From contig NZ_JAGRPF010000033.1 of assembly GCF_020439865.1 (NCBI RefSeq), forward strand, positions 29,615 through 93,614: 64,000 bases of DNA. The letters are read 5' to 3'. Source of the stretch: Prosthecobacter sp. (lineage in GTDB: Bacteria; Verrucomicrobiota; Verrucomicrobiia; Verrucomicrobiales; Verrucomicrobiaceae). Below, one piece after another: positions 18,000-27,100 of the stretch (positions are counted from its first letter, which is position 1; every line of letters starts with the position of its first letter). A program made the position numbers and the translations under genes. The notes below the pieces were generated by a model, which made no database searches, was not told the DNA's origin, and saw nothing but the letters and a program-made list of their open reading frames with translations.

Positions 18000-19112
18000 A
18001 TGCATCCCGCCTGGTTCCACGTCGAAAACGAATCCGAGATCCCGTCTCCCGCGCTGTTGTTTTATCGCAGCCGCATCGAGCACAACCTGCAGCTCATGCT
18101 CAAGATCGCCGGCGACGCGAATCGCCTGCGTCCGCATGTGAAGACGCACAAGTGCGCCGAGCTGATCGAACGGCAGGTCGCGCTCAGCATCACGAAGTTC
18201 AAGGCGTCCACCATCGCCGAATCCGAGATGTGCGCCGCCGCCGGTGCCTCGGATGTGCTGCTCGCCATGCCGCCTGTGGGCATCAATGCGCAGCGTCTGG
18301 CCGAGCTCGCCGTCAAGTTTCCGCAGACCAGTTTCTCCACCATTGCCGATGCCGAGGAGACGATCCGCTTCCTCGCGTCTGCCGCGCAGCAGCACAACGT
18401 CACGCTCGGCGTCTTTCTCGAACTCGACTGCGGCATGAGCCGCACCGGCATCGTGCCCGGTGATGAAGCGGCGATCTTGGCGCATGTCATTCACGACACG
18501 CCGCTGCTGCAGTTCCGCGGCCTGCACGCCTACGACGGTCACATTCACGACGAGAGCCTCGACGTGCGTCGCGAACGCTGCGATGCCGCGTTCGAGCCCG
18601 TGCATCAGTTCCGCTGCCGCCTGCAGGGCGAGGGGCTCATCGTGAAGGAACTCGTCGCCGGTGGTTCGCCGACGTTTGGCATTCACGCCGGGTATCCCGA
18701 TCGCACGCTCAGCCCCGGCACCACGGTGTTGTGGGACTTTGGTTATGGCGACAAGTATCCCGTCGATCTGCCCTTCCAACCCGCTGCCGTTCTGCTCGCG
18801 CGTGTCATCAGCAAACCCGGTCACAACCGTCTCACAGTCGACCTCGGCCACAAGTCCGTTGCGCCGGAGAACCCGCATCCGCGTGTGCGCTTCGAAGAAC
18901 TTCCGGACGCTGTCGCCGTGATGCAGAGCGAGGAGCATCTTGTTCTCGAAACCGAGCGTGCTCACGAATTCTCCATCGGTCAGGCCCTCCACGGTATTCC
19001 GCGTCATGTTTGTCCGACCGTCTCCATGCACGGCGAAGCCTGCGTCATCGAAGCCGGCAAGTTCACCCAACGCTGGCCGATCACGGCGCGGAACCGGCGG
19101 ATCACAGTGTGA
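18000..19112 (+). CDS. D-threonine aldolase/D-serine dehydratase-type PLP enzyme (fold type III)
   Basis: 370 residues from 18000 (an upstream ATG at 17967 is possible). The alanine-racemase-like barrel begins with SPALLFYRSRIEHNLQLML and holds the PLP lysine in LRPHVKTHKCAELIE. Further family motifs: DVLLAMPPVG, FLELDCGMSRTGI, GLHAYDGHIHD, VAGGSPTF (phosphate binding), and a C-terminal beta domain with VDLGHKSVAPENP and GIPRHVCPTVSMHGEA. The last contains the His and Cys that bind a divalent metal in D-threonine aldolase and in D-serine dehydratase. The reaction is thus cleavage or dehydration of a D-beta-hydroxy amino acid; which one cannot be decided. Followed by the EVE gene at 22 bases. 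Confidence 0.85.
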   Translation: MHPAWFHVENESEIPSPALLFYRSRIEHNLQLMLKIAGDANRLRPHVKTHKCAELIERQVALSITKFKASTIAESEMCAAAGASDVLLAMPPVGINAQRLAELAVKFPQTSFSTIADAEETIRFLASAAQQHNVTLGVFLELDCGMSRTGIVPGDEAAILAHVIHDTPLLQFRGLHAYDGHIHDESLDVRRERCDAAFEPVHQFRCRLQGEGLIVKELVAGGSPTFGIHAGYPDRTLSPGTTVLWDFGYGDKYPVDLPFQPAAVLLARVISKPGHNRLTVDLGHKSVAPENPHPRVRFEELPDAVAVMQSEEHLVLETERAHEFSIGQALHGIPRHVCPTVSMHGEACVIEAGKFTQRWPITARNRRITV

Positions 19113-19134
19113 AGACGATTGAAGCAGCACTCTC

Positions 19135-19599
19135 ATGAACCACTGGCTCCTCAAATCCGAACCTGATGTCTTTTCCTTCGAGCACCTGAAGGCGCGTCCG
19201 AAAAAGACGGAGCCGTGGAACGGGGTGCGGAATTATCAGGTGCGGAACATGATGCGGGATCAGATGGCGGTGGGCGATCTGGGGTTGTTTTACCACTCGA
19301 GCTGCGCGGTGCCGGGCATCGCGGGCGTGGTGAAAATCGTGAAGGAGGCTTATCCGGATCCGACGCAGTTTGATCCGTCTTCCGAATACTTCGACAAGGG
19401 CAGCAAGCGTGAGGAGCCGCGCTGGCTGATGGTGGATGTGAAGTGGGAGGCCGACTTCAAAACCTTCGTGACACTCGACATGCTGCGCGCCGATCCGAAA
19501 CTGGCGGACCTGCTCATTCTGCGCCGCGGGAACCGCCTCTCGATCACGCCGGTGGAGGCGAAGCACTGGGATCGCATCTGCAAGCTGGGTGGGCTTTGA
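19135..19599 (+). CDS. EVE-domain protein
   Basis: 154 residues covering exactly one EVE domain (PUA-like fold that reads modified bases). Family landmarks: HWLLKSEPDVFSFEHL at the N-terminus, TEPWNGVRNYQVRNMMR, VGDLGLFYHSSCAVPGIAGV, and the C-terminal RGNRLSITPVEAKHWDRI. Similar stand-alone proteins are widespread in bacteria and close to eukaryotic THYN1; proposed ligands are 5-methylcytosine-type bases in DNA or RNA. No restriction or methylase gene is nearby. Starts 22 bases after the PLP-enzyme gene and is followed by a strong hairpin with a T run. Confidence 0.92.
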   Translation: MNHWLLKSEPDVFSFEHLKARPKKTEPWNGVRNYQVRNMMRDQMAVGDLGLFYHSSCAVPGIAGVVKIVKEAYPDPTQFDPSSEYFDKGSKREEPRWLMVDVKWEADFKTFVTLDMLRADPKLADLLILRRGNRLSITPVEAKHWDRICKLGGL

Positions 19600-19603
19600 T
19601 GTT

Positions 19604-19632
19604 AGGGACACGCTGCGTCGTGTCCCTTTTTG
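19604..19632 (+). terminator. Intrinsic terminator after the EVE gene
   Basis: Perfect 9-bp stem (AGGGACACG with CGTGTCCCT) and 6-base loop at 19604-19627, followed by TTTT. It is also one half of an inverted pair of related palindromes. Confidence 0.8.
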
Positions 19633-19656
19633 TCGGACGCGGCGCAGCGCGTCCCT
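19604..19656. repeat. Pair of related palindromes in inverted orientation (REPIN-like)
   Basis: Two hairpins separated by about 8 bases: the + strand copy reads AGGGACACGCTGCGTCGTGT and on, the second, read on the - strand, reads AGGGACGCGCTGCGCCGCGT and on. They share length, loop and sequence, and the differing bases compensate within each stem. Such mirrored pairs of REP palindromes are called REPINs; whether the element is repeated in the genome cannot be seen here. Confidence 0.55.
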
Positions 19657-19659
19657 GCC

Positions 19660-20247
19660 TTACTTCTCCACCACCACGTCCTTCACACTCACGGTGCCGA
19701 AGGCGAAGCCGACGCTGAGGTTGGTCTTGGCGCGGGCGAAGGAGGCGTGGTCGTAGGTTTTGGTGAAGTCGCCGACTTTCAGCGTGGCCTTGGAGCCGCG
19801 CAGTTCGACGCTGACGTTGGTCCATTCGCCGGGCTTGAGTTTGAGATCGGGCTCGGTGCCGGCGGCGATGGAGGTGTGATCGGCTTTGCCTTCGGGCGGG
19901 AAGGCGCGGATGGAAGCACCGGTTTTGCTGAAGACGATGCGGAAGATGTGGCCGTCGTCGCCATTGCTGGTGAAGACGACGCTCTTCGTGCTGGCATCGG
20001 GTTTGAAGGCGAAGCGGATGGCGGCGTCGGTGTAGGCGAGGTCGTAGAAGATGATGGGACCGTGATCCTTGAACTTCTTGTAGAGCTCGTCGTCCTGCGT
20101 GCAGGTGGCGATGTTGTCGGCGAATTTCCAGTCGCCGCGCGAGGCGCGACGCGTTTCGAGTTTGGGCGCGGAGAAGTCGTCTTTGAGCACCGGCGCATCA
20201 GCGGCGATGGCGGCGGTGGCGAGGAGGAGGAAGAGAGCGGTTTTCAT
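19660..20247 (-). CDS. Small secreted jelly-roll protein (LamG/DUF1080-like)
   Basis: 195 residues from 20247, giving a signal peptide MKTALFLLLATAAIAADAPV. The mature part is a single beta-sandwich: DDFSAPKLETRRASRGDWKF, then IIFYDLAYTDAAIRFAFKPD, GHIFRIVFSKTGASIRAFPP, PGEWTNVSVELRGSKATLKV and a final VSVKDVVVEK. The order of strands (body, substrate-facing strand, reagent strand, closing strand) matches DUF1080/LamG-type domains but lacks the usual NGKDLTGW opening. Function likely glycan binding or lyase-like; not resolved. It lies 28 bases downstream of a sulfatase gene and probably belongs to the same transcription unit. Confidence 0.7.
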   Translation of the reverse strand: MKTALFLLLATAAIAADAPVLKDDFSAPKLETRRASRGDWKFADNIATCTQDDELYKKFKDHGPIIFYDLAYTDAAIRFAFKPDASTKSVVFTSNGDDGHIFRIVFSKTGASIRAFPPEGKADHTSIAAGTEPDLKLKPGEWTNVSVELRGSKATLKVGDFTKTYDHASFARAKTNLSVGFAFGTVSVKDVVVEK

Positions 20248-20275
20248 GGTGAGAAGCGGGAGATGGAATTCGAAC

Positions 20276-21760
20276 TCAGGGCAGCATTTTGGCGACACCG
20301 TCGAAGCCGGGACGGACTTTGCCATCGGCGTCGATGAGCGGAAGCGGATGCTCCACGCGGCCGAGCGGACGGACGCCAGGCGCGGTGGGGCCGTCGAGGC
20401 CGAGATCGTCTTTCATCGCCTCGGCTAGCGCTTTCAGCTTGGCGACCTGATCGGCGTTCGCGGCGGCGACGTTCGTGGCTTCGCCGATGTCGGAGTCGAG
20501 ATTGTAGAGCTCGCCTTTGCCCAGCGAGAGTTTCCACGGACCGGAGCGCACTGCTTCGAGCTTGAAGCCGCGGTAGTAGTAGAAGGTGTCACGCGCCTTG
20601 AACGAACCGGCGTCGCCGAGGAGCAGGGGCGAGATGTCGATGCCGTCGATCTTGCGATCCGAGGGCGTTTTGCCGCCGCCGATCGTGGCGAAGGTGGGCA
20701 GCCAGTCCATGTGCGAGGTGATGGCGTCGGTCTGAGTTCCGGCGGCCACTTTGCCGGGCCACCATGCGATAGTGCAGACGCGGATGCCGCCTTCGAGCGT
20801 GCTGCCTTTGCTGCCACGCAGTGGGGCGTTGTTGGCGCCGTGGTTGATCGGGCCGCCGTTGTCGCTGGTGAAGATGACGAGCGTGTTCGAGTCGAGCTTG
20901 AGCTCGCGCACGGTGTCGAGGACCTGACCGACGGCCCAGTCCACCTCGCGCACCCAGTCGCCGAGCAGTCCCATGCCGGACTTGCCCATGTATTCCTTGC
21001 CCGGGTAAAGCGGGAAGTGGACGGCGTTGTGCGGCAGGTAGAGGAAGAACGGCTGCTTCTGATGCTCGCGGATGAACTTCACCGCACGCTCGGCGTAGAG
21101 CTTGGTGAAGGCGTGCTGGCCGTCGGCCTTGACGCGTTCGACGACGTTGCCGCCGTCGAGCATTGGCAGGGGCGGCTGCGTGTTGCCTTTGAGGCCGGTT
21201 TCAGGGTCGGCGTCGGCCTTGGCGTTTTTGCCGGCCTTGGCTTTGGCGTTTCCCTGCGGCACCGGCTGGCCGGGATTGCTCTTCGAGCCCTCGGAGGCGA
21301 GCCCCATGTCGTTGGAATAGGGAATGCCGAGGTAGCTGTCGAAACCCTGCGCGGTGGGCAGAAACTCCGGCTGGTCGCCGAGGTGCCATTTGCCGATCAT
21401 GCCCGTGGCGTAGCCGGCGTCTTTGAGGACTTCCGCCACGGTGATTTCAGCCGGGTTCAAACCGACCGCCGAGGCAGGAAAGAGCACGTGAGGGATCGGC
21501 AGCACGCGCTTGGGGTAACAACCGGTCATCATCGACGAACGCGACGGACTGCACACCGGCGCGGCGTAGTGGCTGGTGAGCTTCATGCCCTCTTTCGCCA
21601 TGCGGTCGAGATGCGGCGTGGCGTTCTTCGAGCCGAACGGACCGATGTCCGCGTAGCCGAGGTCGTCGATGTTGATGAGGATGATGTTCGGCGGAGCCGA
21701 AAATGACGAATGAGGAATGGCGAATGACGAAAAGAGGAGGAGGGCGAGGAGCGGTTTCAT
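20276..21760 (-). CDS. Secreted sulfatase, arylsulfatase A type
   Basis: 494 residues from 21760 (signal peptide MKPLLALLLFSSFAIPHSSF then SAPP). N-terminal metal site ILINIDDLGYADIG; the formylglycine motif is CSPSR with Cys70, so maturation needs a formylglycine-generating enzyme, which is not in the window. Further active-site residues: KWHLGD, the DNGG metal motif in VIFTSDNGGPINHG, and RGSKGSTLEGGIRV. This set is that of S1-family arylsulfatases which remove sulfate esters from carbohydrates or small aromatics. An unusual insert of about 40 residues rich in Lys, Ala and Gly (AKAKAGKNAKADADPETG) interrupts the domain before PLPMLDGG. Tandem with a second sulfatase, suggesting sulfated polysaccharide degradation. 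Confidence 0.93.
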   Translation of the reverse strand: MKPLLALLLFSSFAIPHSSFSAPPNIILINIDDLGYADIGPFGSKNATPHLDRMAKEGMKLTSHYAAPVCSPSRSSMMTGCYPKRVLPIPHVLFPASAVGLNPAEITVAEVLKDAGYATGMIGKWHLGDQPEFLPTAQGFDSYLGIPYSNDMGLASEGSKSNPGQPVPQGNAKAKAGKNAKADADPETGLKGNTQPPLPMLDGGNVVERVKADGQHAFTKLYAERAVKFIREHQKQPFFLYLPHNAVHFPLYPGKEYMGKSGMGLLGDWVREVDWAVGQVLDTVRELKLDSNTLVIFTSDNGGPINHGANNAPLRGSKGSTLEGGIRVCTIAWWPGKVAAGTQTDAITSHMDWLPTFATIGGGKTPSDRKIDGIDISPLLLGDAGSFKARDTFYYYRGFKLEAVRSGPWKLSLGKGELYNLDSDIGEATNVAAANADQVAKLKALAEAMKDDLGLDGPTAPGVRPLGRVEHPLPLIDADGKVRPGFDGVAKMLP

Positions 21761-21879
21761 GAAATCGATTTGAGGAGAAGGTGCGACAGCCGGGTTTTGG
21801 AGTTGTGAGCCGTCTCGCTGACGGAGCGATTGGATCGAGGACGAGTAGGATTTGATTTCGCCCTCTGCTCTACGCTGCC

Positions 21880-23412
21880 TCACGGATCCACCAGCAGCGG
21901 CATGTACATCGTGTTGCCGGCGGGGATTTCGGGGATCTTGCCGTCGGGCGGGAAGGTGGGCTGGATGGCGGCGTGGAGTTGTTCGGCGAGTTTGGCCTGG
22001 GCGTCGGCGTGCTCGGGTTTGTCGGCGAGATTGGTGATCTCCTTGGGATCGTTTTGATGGTCGTAGAGCTCTTTGCCGGCCTTGCCCTCATCCCACTCGG
22101 TGTAGCGCCAGCGTTCGGTGCGCAGGGAGTAGCCGAAGATGCGCGGAGCGGGCGCGGCATCGGCTTTTTTTCCTTTACCCTTTCCTTTGCCACCCCCGCC
22201 GCCGCCACGCACGACCTCGCTGAGCACCCAGCCGCGGCCTTTCGCCGTCGCGGGATCTTTGAGGATGGGCGCGAGGCTCTGGCCCTGGAGATTGGCGGGG
22301 GCTTTGACGCTGCAAAGCTCTGCGAGCGTCGGGTAGAGGTCGATCAGGCCGACGGGCGCGGTGGAAACGGCGCCTTTCGCTGCGCCGGGACCGGCGATGA
22401 TGAGCGGCACGCGGGCGCTCTCTTCGAAGATGCTCATCTTCTGCCACAGGCCGTGCTCGCCGAGGTGGTAGCCGTGGTCGCTGGTGAAGACGACGATGGT
22501 ATTGTCGGTCAGGCCGAGGCGGTCGAGGGCGTCGAGCACCTTGCCGGCCTGGGCGTCCATGAAGCTGATGCTGGAAAAGTAGGCCTGCACGGCCTGGCGG
22601 CGGAGGTCGTCGGTGAGCTTCTCGTGTTCCTTCTTGTGCGAGGCGAGGGCCGGCGCGGGAACGTCTTTGATGTCTTCCTCAACTCCTTGAACGACAGGCA
22701 TTTCGGCTTCGGGGTAGCCTTTGAACCACTTCTCCGGCGACACATACGGCGTATGCGGACGGAAGAAACCGAGGGCGAGGAAGAACGGGCGGTCCTTTTC
22801 CTTTGCGCAGCGTTCGAGCACCCATTCGGCATCGTGCGCCTGAAGGCCGTCGGTGTGCTGCTCGTCAGGCCGGGGGGAGGCATACCAGCTCAGCGTGCCG
22901 CCGAAAGAACCGGGGACGAGCGAGAAGATGTCAGGATGCTCGACAAGGCGGTCGCAGCCTGCCGGATTGAGTTCCATTTCCCACGAAGCGGGATCGTCAT
23001 GGCCGTTGGTGCCGATCGAATTCGGCACACCGTAGTGGTAGAGCTTGCCGATGCGGGCGGCGAAGTAGCCGTCGCGCCGGAAAGCCTGCGGCAGGCTGAC
23101 GTGATTCGGGATCGTCTGGCGGAAAAGCTGGGAGTTCGAGAGGATGCCGGTGCTGTTCGGGTAGAGGCCGGTGAGCATCGAGTTCCGGCTCGGACCGCAG
23201 AGCGGATACTGGCAGGCGGCGTTTTGAAAGCGGACACCCCGGGCGGCGAGCTTGTCGAGATTCGGCGTCTTGACGAGCGGATGGCCGTAGCAGCCGAGGG
23301 AGTTGTTCAAATCGTCCGCCATCATGAAGAGGATGTTCGGACGCATCGAGGCGGCGTTTAGCTGCGCAGCAACAATGACAATGGCGGCGGCGAAGAAGGT
23401 CGGGAGTCTCAT
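21880..23412 (-). CDS. Secreted sulfatase, iduronate-2-sulfatase type
   Basis: 510 residues from 23412 (MRLPTFFAAAIVIVAAQLNA as signal). Active site: ILFMMADDLNNSLGCYGHP, formylglycine motif CGPSRNSMLTGLYP, the family-specific RIGKLYHYGVPN, GFFRPHTPYVSPEKWF, and the DHG metal motif in VVFTSDHGYHLGEHG. These place it with iduronate-2-sulfatase-like S1 enzymes (S1_7). The C-terminal subdomain has a run of six glycines followed by alternating Gly/Lys (GGGGGGKGKGKGKK) at 22145-22210, a low-complexity insert in an otherwise regular enzyme. Separated by 119 bases from the downstream sulfatase. Its own promoter should be in the 23.4-24.1 kb intergenic region. Confidence 0.93.
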   Translation of the reverse strand: MRLPTFFAAAIVIVAAQLNAASMRPNILFMMADDLNNSLGCYGHPLVKTPNLDKLAARGVRFQNAACQYPLCGPSRNSMLTGLYPNSTGILSNSQLFRQTIPNHVSLPQAFRRDGYFAARIGKLYHYGVPNSIGTNGHDDPASWEMELNPAGCDRLVEHPDIFSLVPGSFGGTLSWYASPRPDEQHTDGLQAHDAEWVLERCAKEKDRPFFLALGFFRPHTPYVSPEKWFKGYPEAEMPVVQGVEEDIKDVPAPALASHKKEHEKLTDDLRRQAVQAYFSSISFMDAQAGKVLDALDRLGLTDNTIVVFTSDHGYHLGEHGLWQKMSIFEESARVPLIIAGPGAAKGAVSTAPVGLIDLYPTLAELCSVKAPANLQGQSLAPILKDPATAKGRGWVLSEVVRGGGGGGKGKGKGKKADAAPAPRIFGYSLRTERWRYTEWDEGKAGKELYDHQNDPKEITNLADKPEHADAQAKLAEQLHAAIQPTFPPDGKIPEIPAGNTMYMPLLVDP

Positions 23413-23699
23413 GCGGCCGGGGAAAACGCTGTGAGAGGGGGCATCTTGCCTGAAGCGAAGAGTAGAGCGGTGCTTTCGTGCCAACTGGCGACGGGTGCGG
23501 AGATCCGTGTGGTTCTTTACGTGACGCGAAGAAGCGTATCAGGTTTACTTGAAGTCAGCACGCTTACCGCAGCTCTGGAAGGGGGAACCTATAGCGCGGT
23601 TGCGGCGCTCTTTACCAGCGGTGAGCTGGACGCTTACAAGACCACAACTCCGGTCAACCATGATTTCGTCAGCATCTCAGCCCCACAGCGGTGGCAGGG

Positions 23700-23772
23700 G
23701 AGAATTTGAATTCTCAAGTGAGGCTCATTTTAGGCTGAATCGGGCAACGGCGGGGAATTTGGCCGATTCAGC
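23700..23772. repeat. Two adjacent inverted repeats
   Basis: GAGAATT TG AATTCTC at 23700-23715, and GCTGAATCGG (23734-23743) paired with CCGATTCAGC (23763-23772), a perfect 10-bp stem with a 19-base loop. Neither is followed by a T run, and no gene lies close enough for them to be terminators of the + strand; they may be part of a structured RNA or a remnant of a mobile element. Confidence 0.5.
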
Positions 23773-24007
23773 TGTGGCTTGAGAGTCAAACAGTTGAGGC
23801 TCAAGGAAGCGACTTGCCCCAATTGAACACGCAACCCATGAGTTTTGGTAAATTATGAGCCGCTCGGTTTGTGCGAGGGAGTTATTTTGGCAAAATTGAT
23901 CGGGTAATTCAGTGATTAACCTAATATAACACAGCGTTTAAACTACCATAAGACAAACCCAGAAACTTAGAATAAAGAAAAGACTAATTTCAAAATAAAG
24001 CTTTGAG

Positions 24008-24019
24008 TATCACGTGATA
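24008..24019. promoter_or_regulatory. Perfect palindrome TATCACGTGATA, possible operator
   Basis: Twelve-base perfect palindrome with a CACGTG core, within the AT-rich stretch 162 bases before the chosen start of the giant gene. The symmetry and location suit a dimeric regulator; the regulator is unknown. Confidence 0.35.
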
Positions 24020-24180
24020 GCCAATCGGCTGGTTTTCAACATAAGGATCGTTTTATACTTGAGGCTTACCTAGTGTGGTCCGCATATTGGCAGGCTAGCC
24101 GCGGCACATTATCTGATCGAGATGCGATGGATGCATCTGTCAGAGGTGTGCTCGGTACCGACCTGCCAACCAGTCCACAC

Positions 24181-27100
24181 ATGAAAAATCCTCACCGCAC
24201 TTTGTGTTTGTCCCCTCTCCATAGGATCGGGGTCTTTATGAAGATGGTTTGTTTTTTCGTAGCCGTATCCCAGCCTGCCCCTGGCGCCACGTTTTATTGG
24301 GATATGGACGCCAGCTCCGCCGGAAATAACGCGAATGGCACCAATCTCGGTGGCACGGGAACATGGGATATCTCAACGGCAAACTGGTGGGATGGTATCA
24401 ACGATGTGGCTTGGCCGAACTCGTTCTTTGATACCGCTATTTTCAATGGAACCGCAGGCACTGTCACCTTGAGCAGTGCCATCAATGTCGGCACACTTCG
24501 TTTTGACACGAGTAACTATGTCATCACCAGCGATACGCTGAACCTGGGTGGCGTGGGACGCATTGAGGTGAACGGCCTGGGGGGAACGATCGGAAGTACC
24601 GGAGCGAGGGCAACGATTGAGTCTGCTATCGCAGGCACGTCCGGTTTGAGCAAAGAAGGATCAGGCGTTCTTGTGCTGACCAACAACAGCAACACCTACA
24701 CGGGCGCCACCGTCGTGAAGAACGGCACGCTTTCCATTTCGAACATGGGGCAGCTCGGGGCCTCCACCAGTACCGTGGGGGTTTACGGGGTGAGCAGCCT
24801 GGGTTGGGCGGGGGGGACACTGCAGCTCCAAGGCGGAACGGCAGCCGGAACGGGACTCACATTCAATAGAAACCTGAGCCTCTCCGGTCGCGGCAGCAAC
24901 GGCTTCGGCACCTCGTTCCAGAGCATCGGCAACAACATCATCAACGGCAACATCGTGACCTCAAGCATCACGGAAACGCGTCTCGTCGCCACTGGGGGAA
25001 CGACGATCATCAACGGCAACCTCCAGCTCGGCTCGGCAGACATCGGCCAGATCATCTATGGCAATGGCAACGTGGTGATCAACGGATTGATCACAGGCGG
25101 CACCAGCGGCCAGATCCACCTGGTCAAGACTACGTCTGGCATTGCCTCGACTCTGACCCTGACCAACAGCAACAACACCTTCCTGGGCGCCACACGCGCG
25201 GACTCCGGCACCATCCGCATCAGCGATGGTGGTCAGCTCGGTCGGAGCACGAGCAACAACATTGCGCCGATCACGTTCAATGGCGGCACCTACGAAATCC
25301 GCACGGACACGCCGAATTCGTTCAGCGGGATCAACATCAGCTACTCCAGCAACAATGGCACGATCTTTGTGGACCGCGCCATTGGCAGCAGCAGCTCCCT
25401 CATCAACCAGACTGTCGCCTTCAACAACCTGCGCCAGGAAAACAACCGCACGTTCACCTTCACAGGCCGCAATGGCTACGGACTCTCCATCGCTTCGCTG
25501 ACCAACAACGCCAACGGAGCCAACAACGAAGCCTGGAACTACACTGGCAACGGCACCATGACCGTGAATGGCACGAGCATTTGGAGCGAGGCCAACACAG
25601 CAGGTGCGAGAACGCTGACCTTTACGGCCACGGGCGAGATGGTCATCAATCCGAACATCATTGCCAGCGGCAACTCCCATGTCGTCACCAAGAGTGGCAC
25701 CGGAACACTCACTTTGAATGGCACGGCCTCGACATACACGGGAGCCACCAACATCAGCGCGGGTACACTTGCGCTAGGGAATGTCGGGGCGGTGGCGACC
25801 ACCTCACAGATCAACATCGGCAATGCCACCACCACCTCGGGTGCGCTGACCTATCTGGGTGGAACAGCCACTTTGGACCGGAACATCCTCATCAACAGCA
25901 CCACGGCCAGTGCCTACATCAACGCTAACGGCACAGGGGCGCTCACCCTCACTGGAAACATCCTCACGACGGTGAATGGCGCGAAGACCTTGTTCTTGGG
26001 CGGCACCAACACGGATGACAACACCTTGGCTTCCGCTTTTGGCAACAGCACCAGCGCCCACAATTTGCAGAAGATTGGCGCAGGCACATGGTTGCTTACG
26101 GCTGCCAACACTTACACGGGCACCACCACCGTCTCCAACGGTACCTTGAAAGTGCAAGACACGTTTTCGGGCGCTTCACGGAATGTGATCAATGACGGCA
26201 GTGCCCTGACCTTCAATGTGGATACCTTCACGAATGCCGCAGGCGGCACTTTCGAGTACCTGGGGGATGGAGCCAACGCCAGCGCGGAAACCCTAGGAGC
26301 TCTAACCGCCACCGCCGGGGCAGGAACGATCAAGGTCACCGCTGGAGCCGGGGGAACCGCAGACCTGACATTTGCCTCGCTTACCACACCTGCTGCGGGC
26401 ACGGGCATCAACTTTGTGACGAATGCCGGAGGCACGGTGACCCTCACAGGAGCCACTGACACCAATGGCATCCTTAACGCGCATGTGTTTTTCAACGGGG
26501 CGGACTTTGCCTCCGGGTCAGCGGTGACGGCGGCGACATATACCACGGAAAGCGCTGGGGCCAGCCTCGCAGGCGGCAACTCCACGCCTTATTTGGTCGA
26601 CACCACGGACATCGCAGCACAAGCCACGGCGACGATCAACGCGGGCATCAAATTTGTCGACAATCGCAACTTCACGCTTGGCGCCAGCCAGACTCTGACG
26701 CTGCAGAACGGCGCCGCGACGGTTTCGGGCGGCATTTTGGTCACCGGTGGCAGCACTGTGACAATCAGCGGGGGCACCGGCATCACGTCGGGTGGTGCCG
26801 CCGATTTGGTTTTCCGCACCGACGCTGCGGGCGACACCCTTATCCTCAACACAGCAATCACGAACACCACCACAGGCGGCTGGACAAAGCTCGGCGCTGG
26901 CACCTTGGTGCTCGGCGCTGCCAACGCAGGAACCGCCGCAGGCCAAGTCCACATCAATGAAGGGACGGTGCAGTTGTCCGGTTCCGGTCGTCTTGGAGCG
27001 GACAGCATGGATGTCCGGCTGCGTCAGGGAGCGACACTCGACCTCAACGGAGTTAACTTGGGGACCGCTGCTTCCGGCACTGCCGCGATAGATGAACTCA

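Larger units (their letters stand above)
23413..24180. other. Long intergenic region before the giant gene, partly AT-rich
   Basis: About 770 bases without a credible gene. The first half has the GC content of its surroundings and holds two inverted repeats (23700-23715 and 23734-23772). From about 23800 to 24070 the composition drops sharply to AT-rich, in contrast with the rest of the window, and a perfect 12-base palindrome lies at 24008-24019. Short open frames here (for example + strand 23431-23709) have no recognisable features. Likely regulatory region of the giant gene, possibly an insertion scar. Confidence 0.6.

Noticed and set aside
20711..23361. Plus-strand frames opposite the sulfatases
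   Set aside because: The minus strand holds both sulfatases with intact active-site motifs.
23431..23709. Open frame of 92 codons before the giant gene
   Set aside because: No recognised motif, atypical composition, and part of it coincides with the inverted repeats.
23685..23716. tRNA-like 3' end (GGCAGGGGAGAATTTGAATTC on the + strand as complement of a T-arm)
   Set aside because: The hairpin loop has the wrong size for a T loop when the stem is paired, no matching acceptor 5' strand or anticodon arm was found upstream on the minus strand, and no tmRNA start was seen. At most a degraded fragment.
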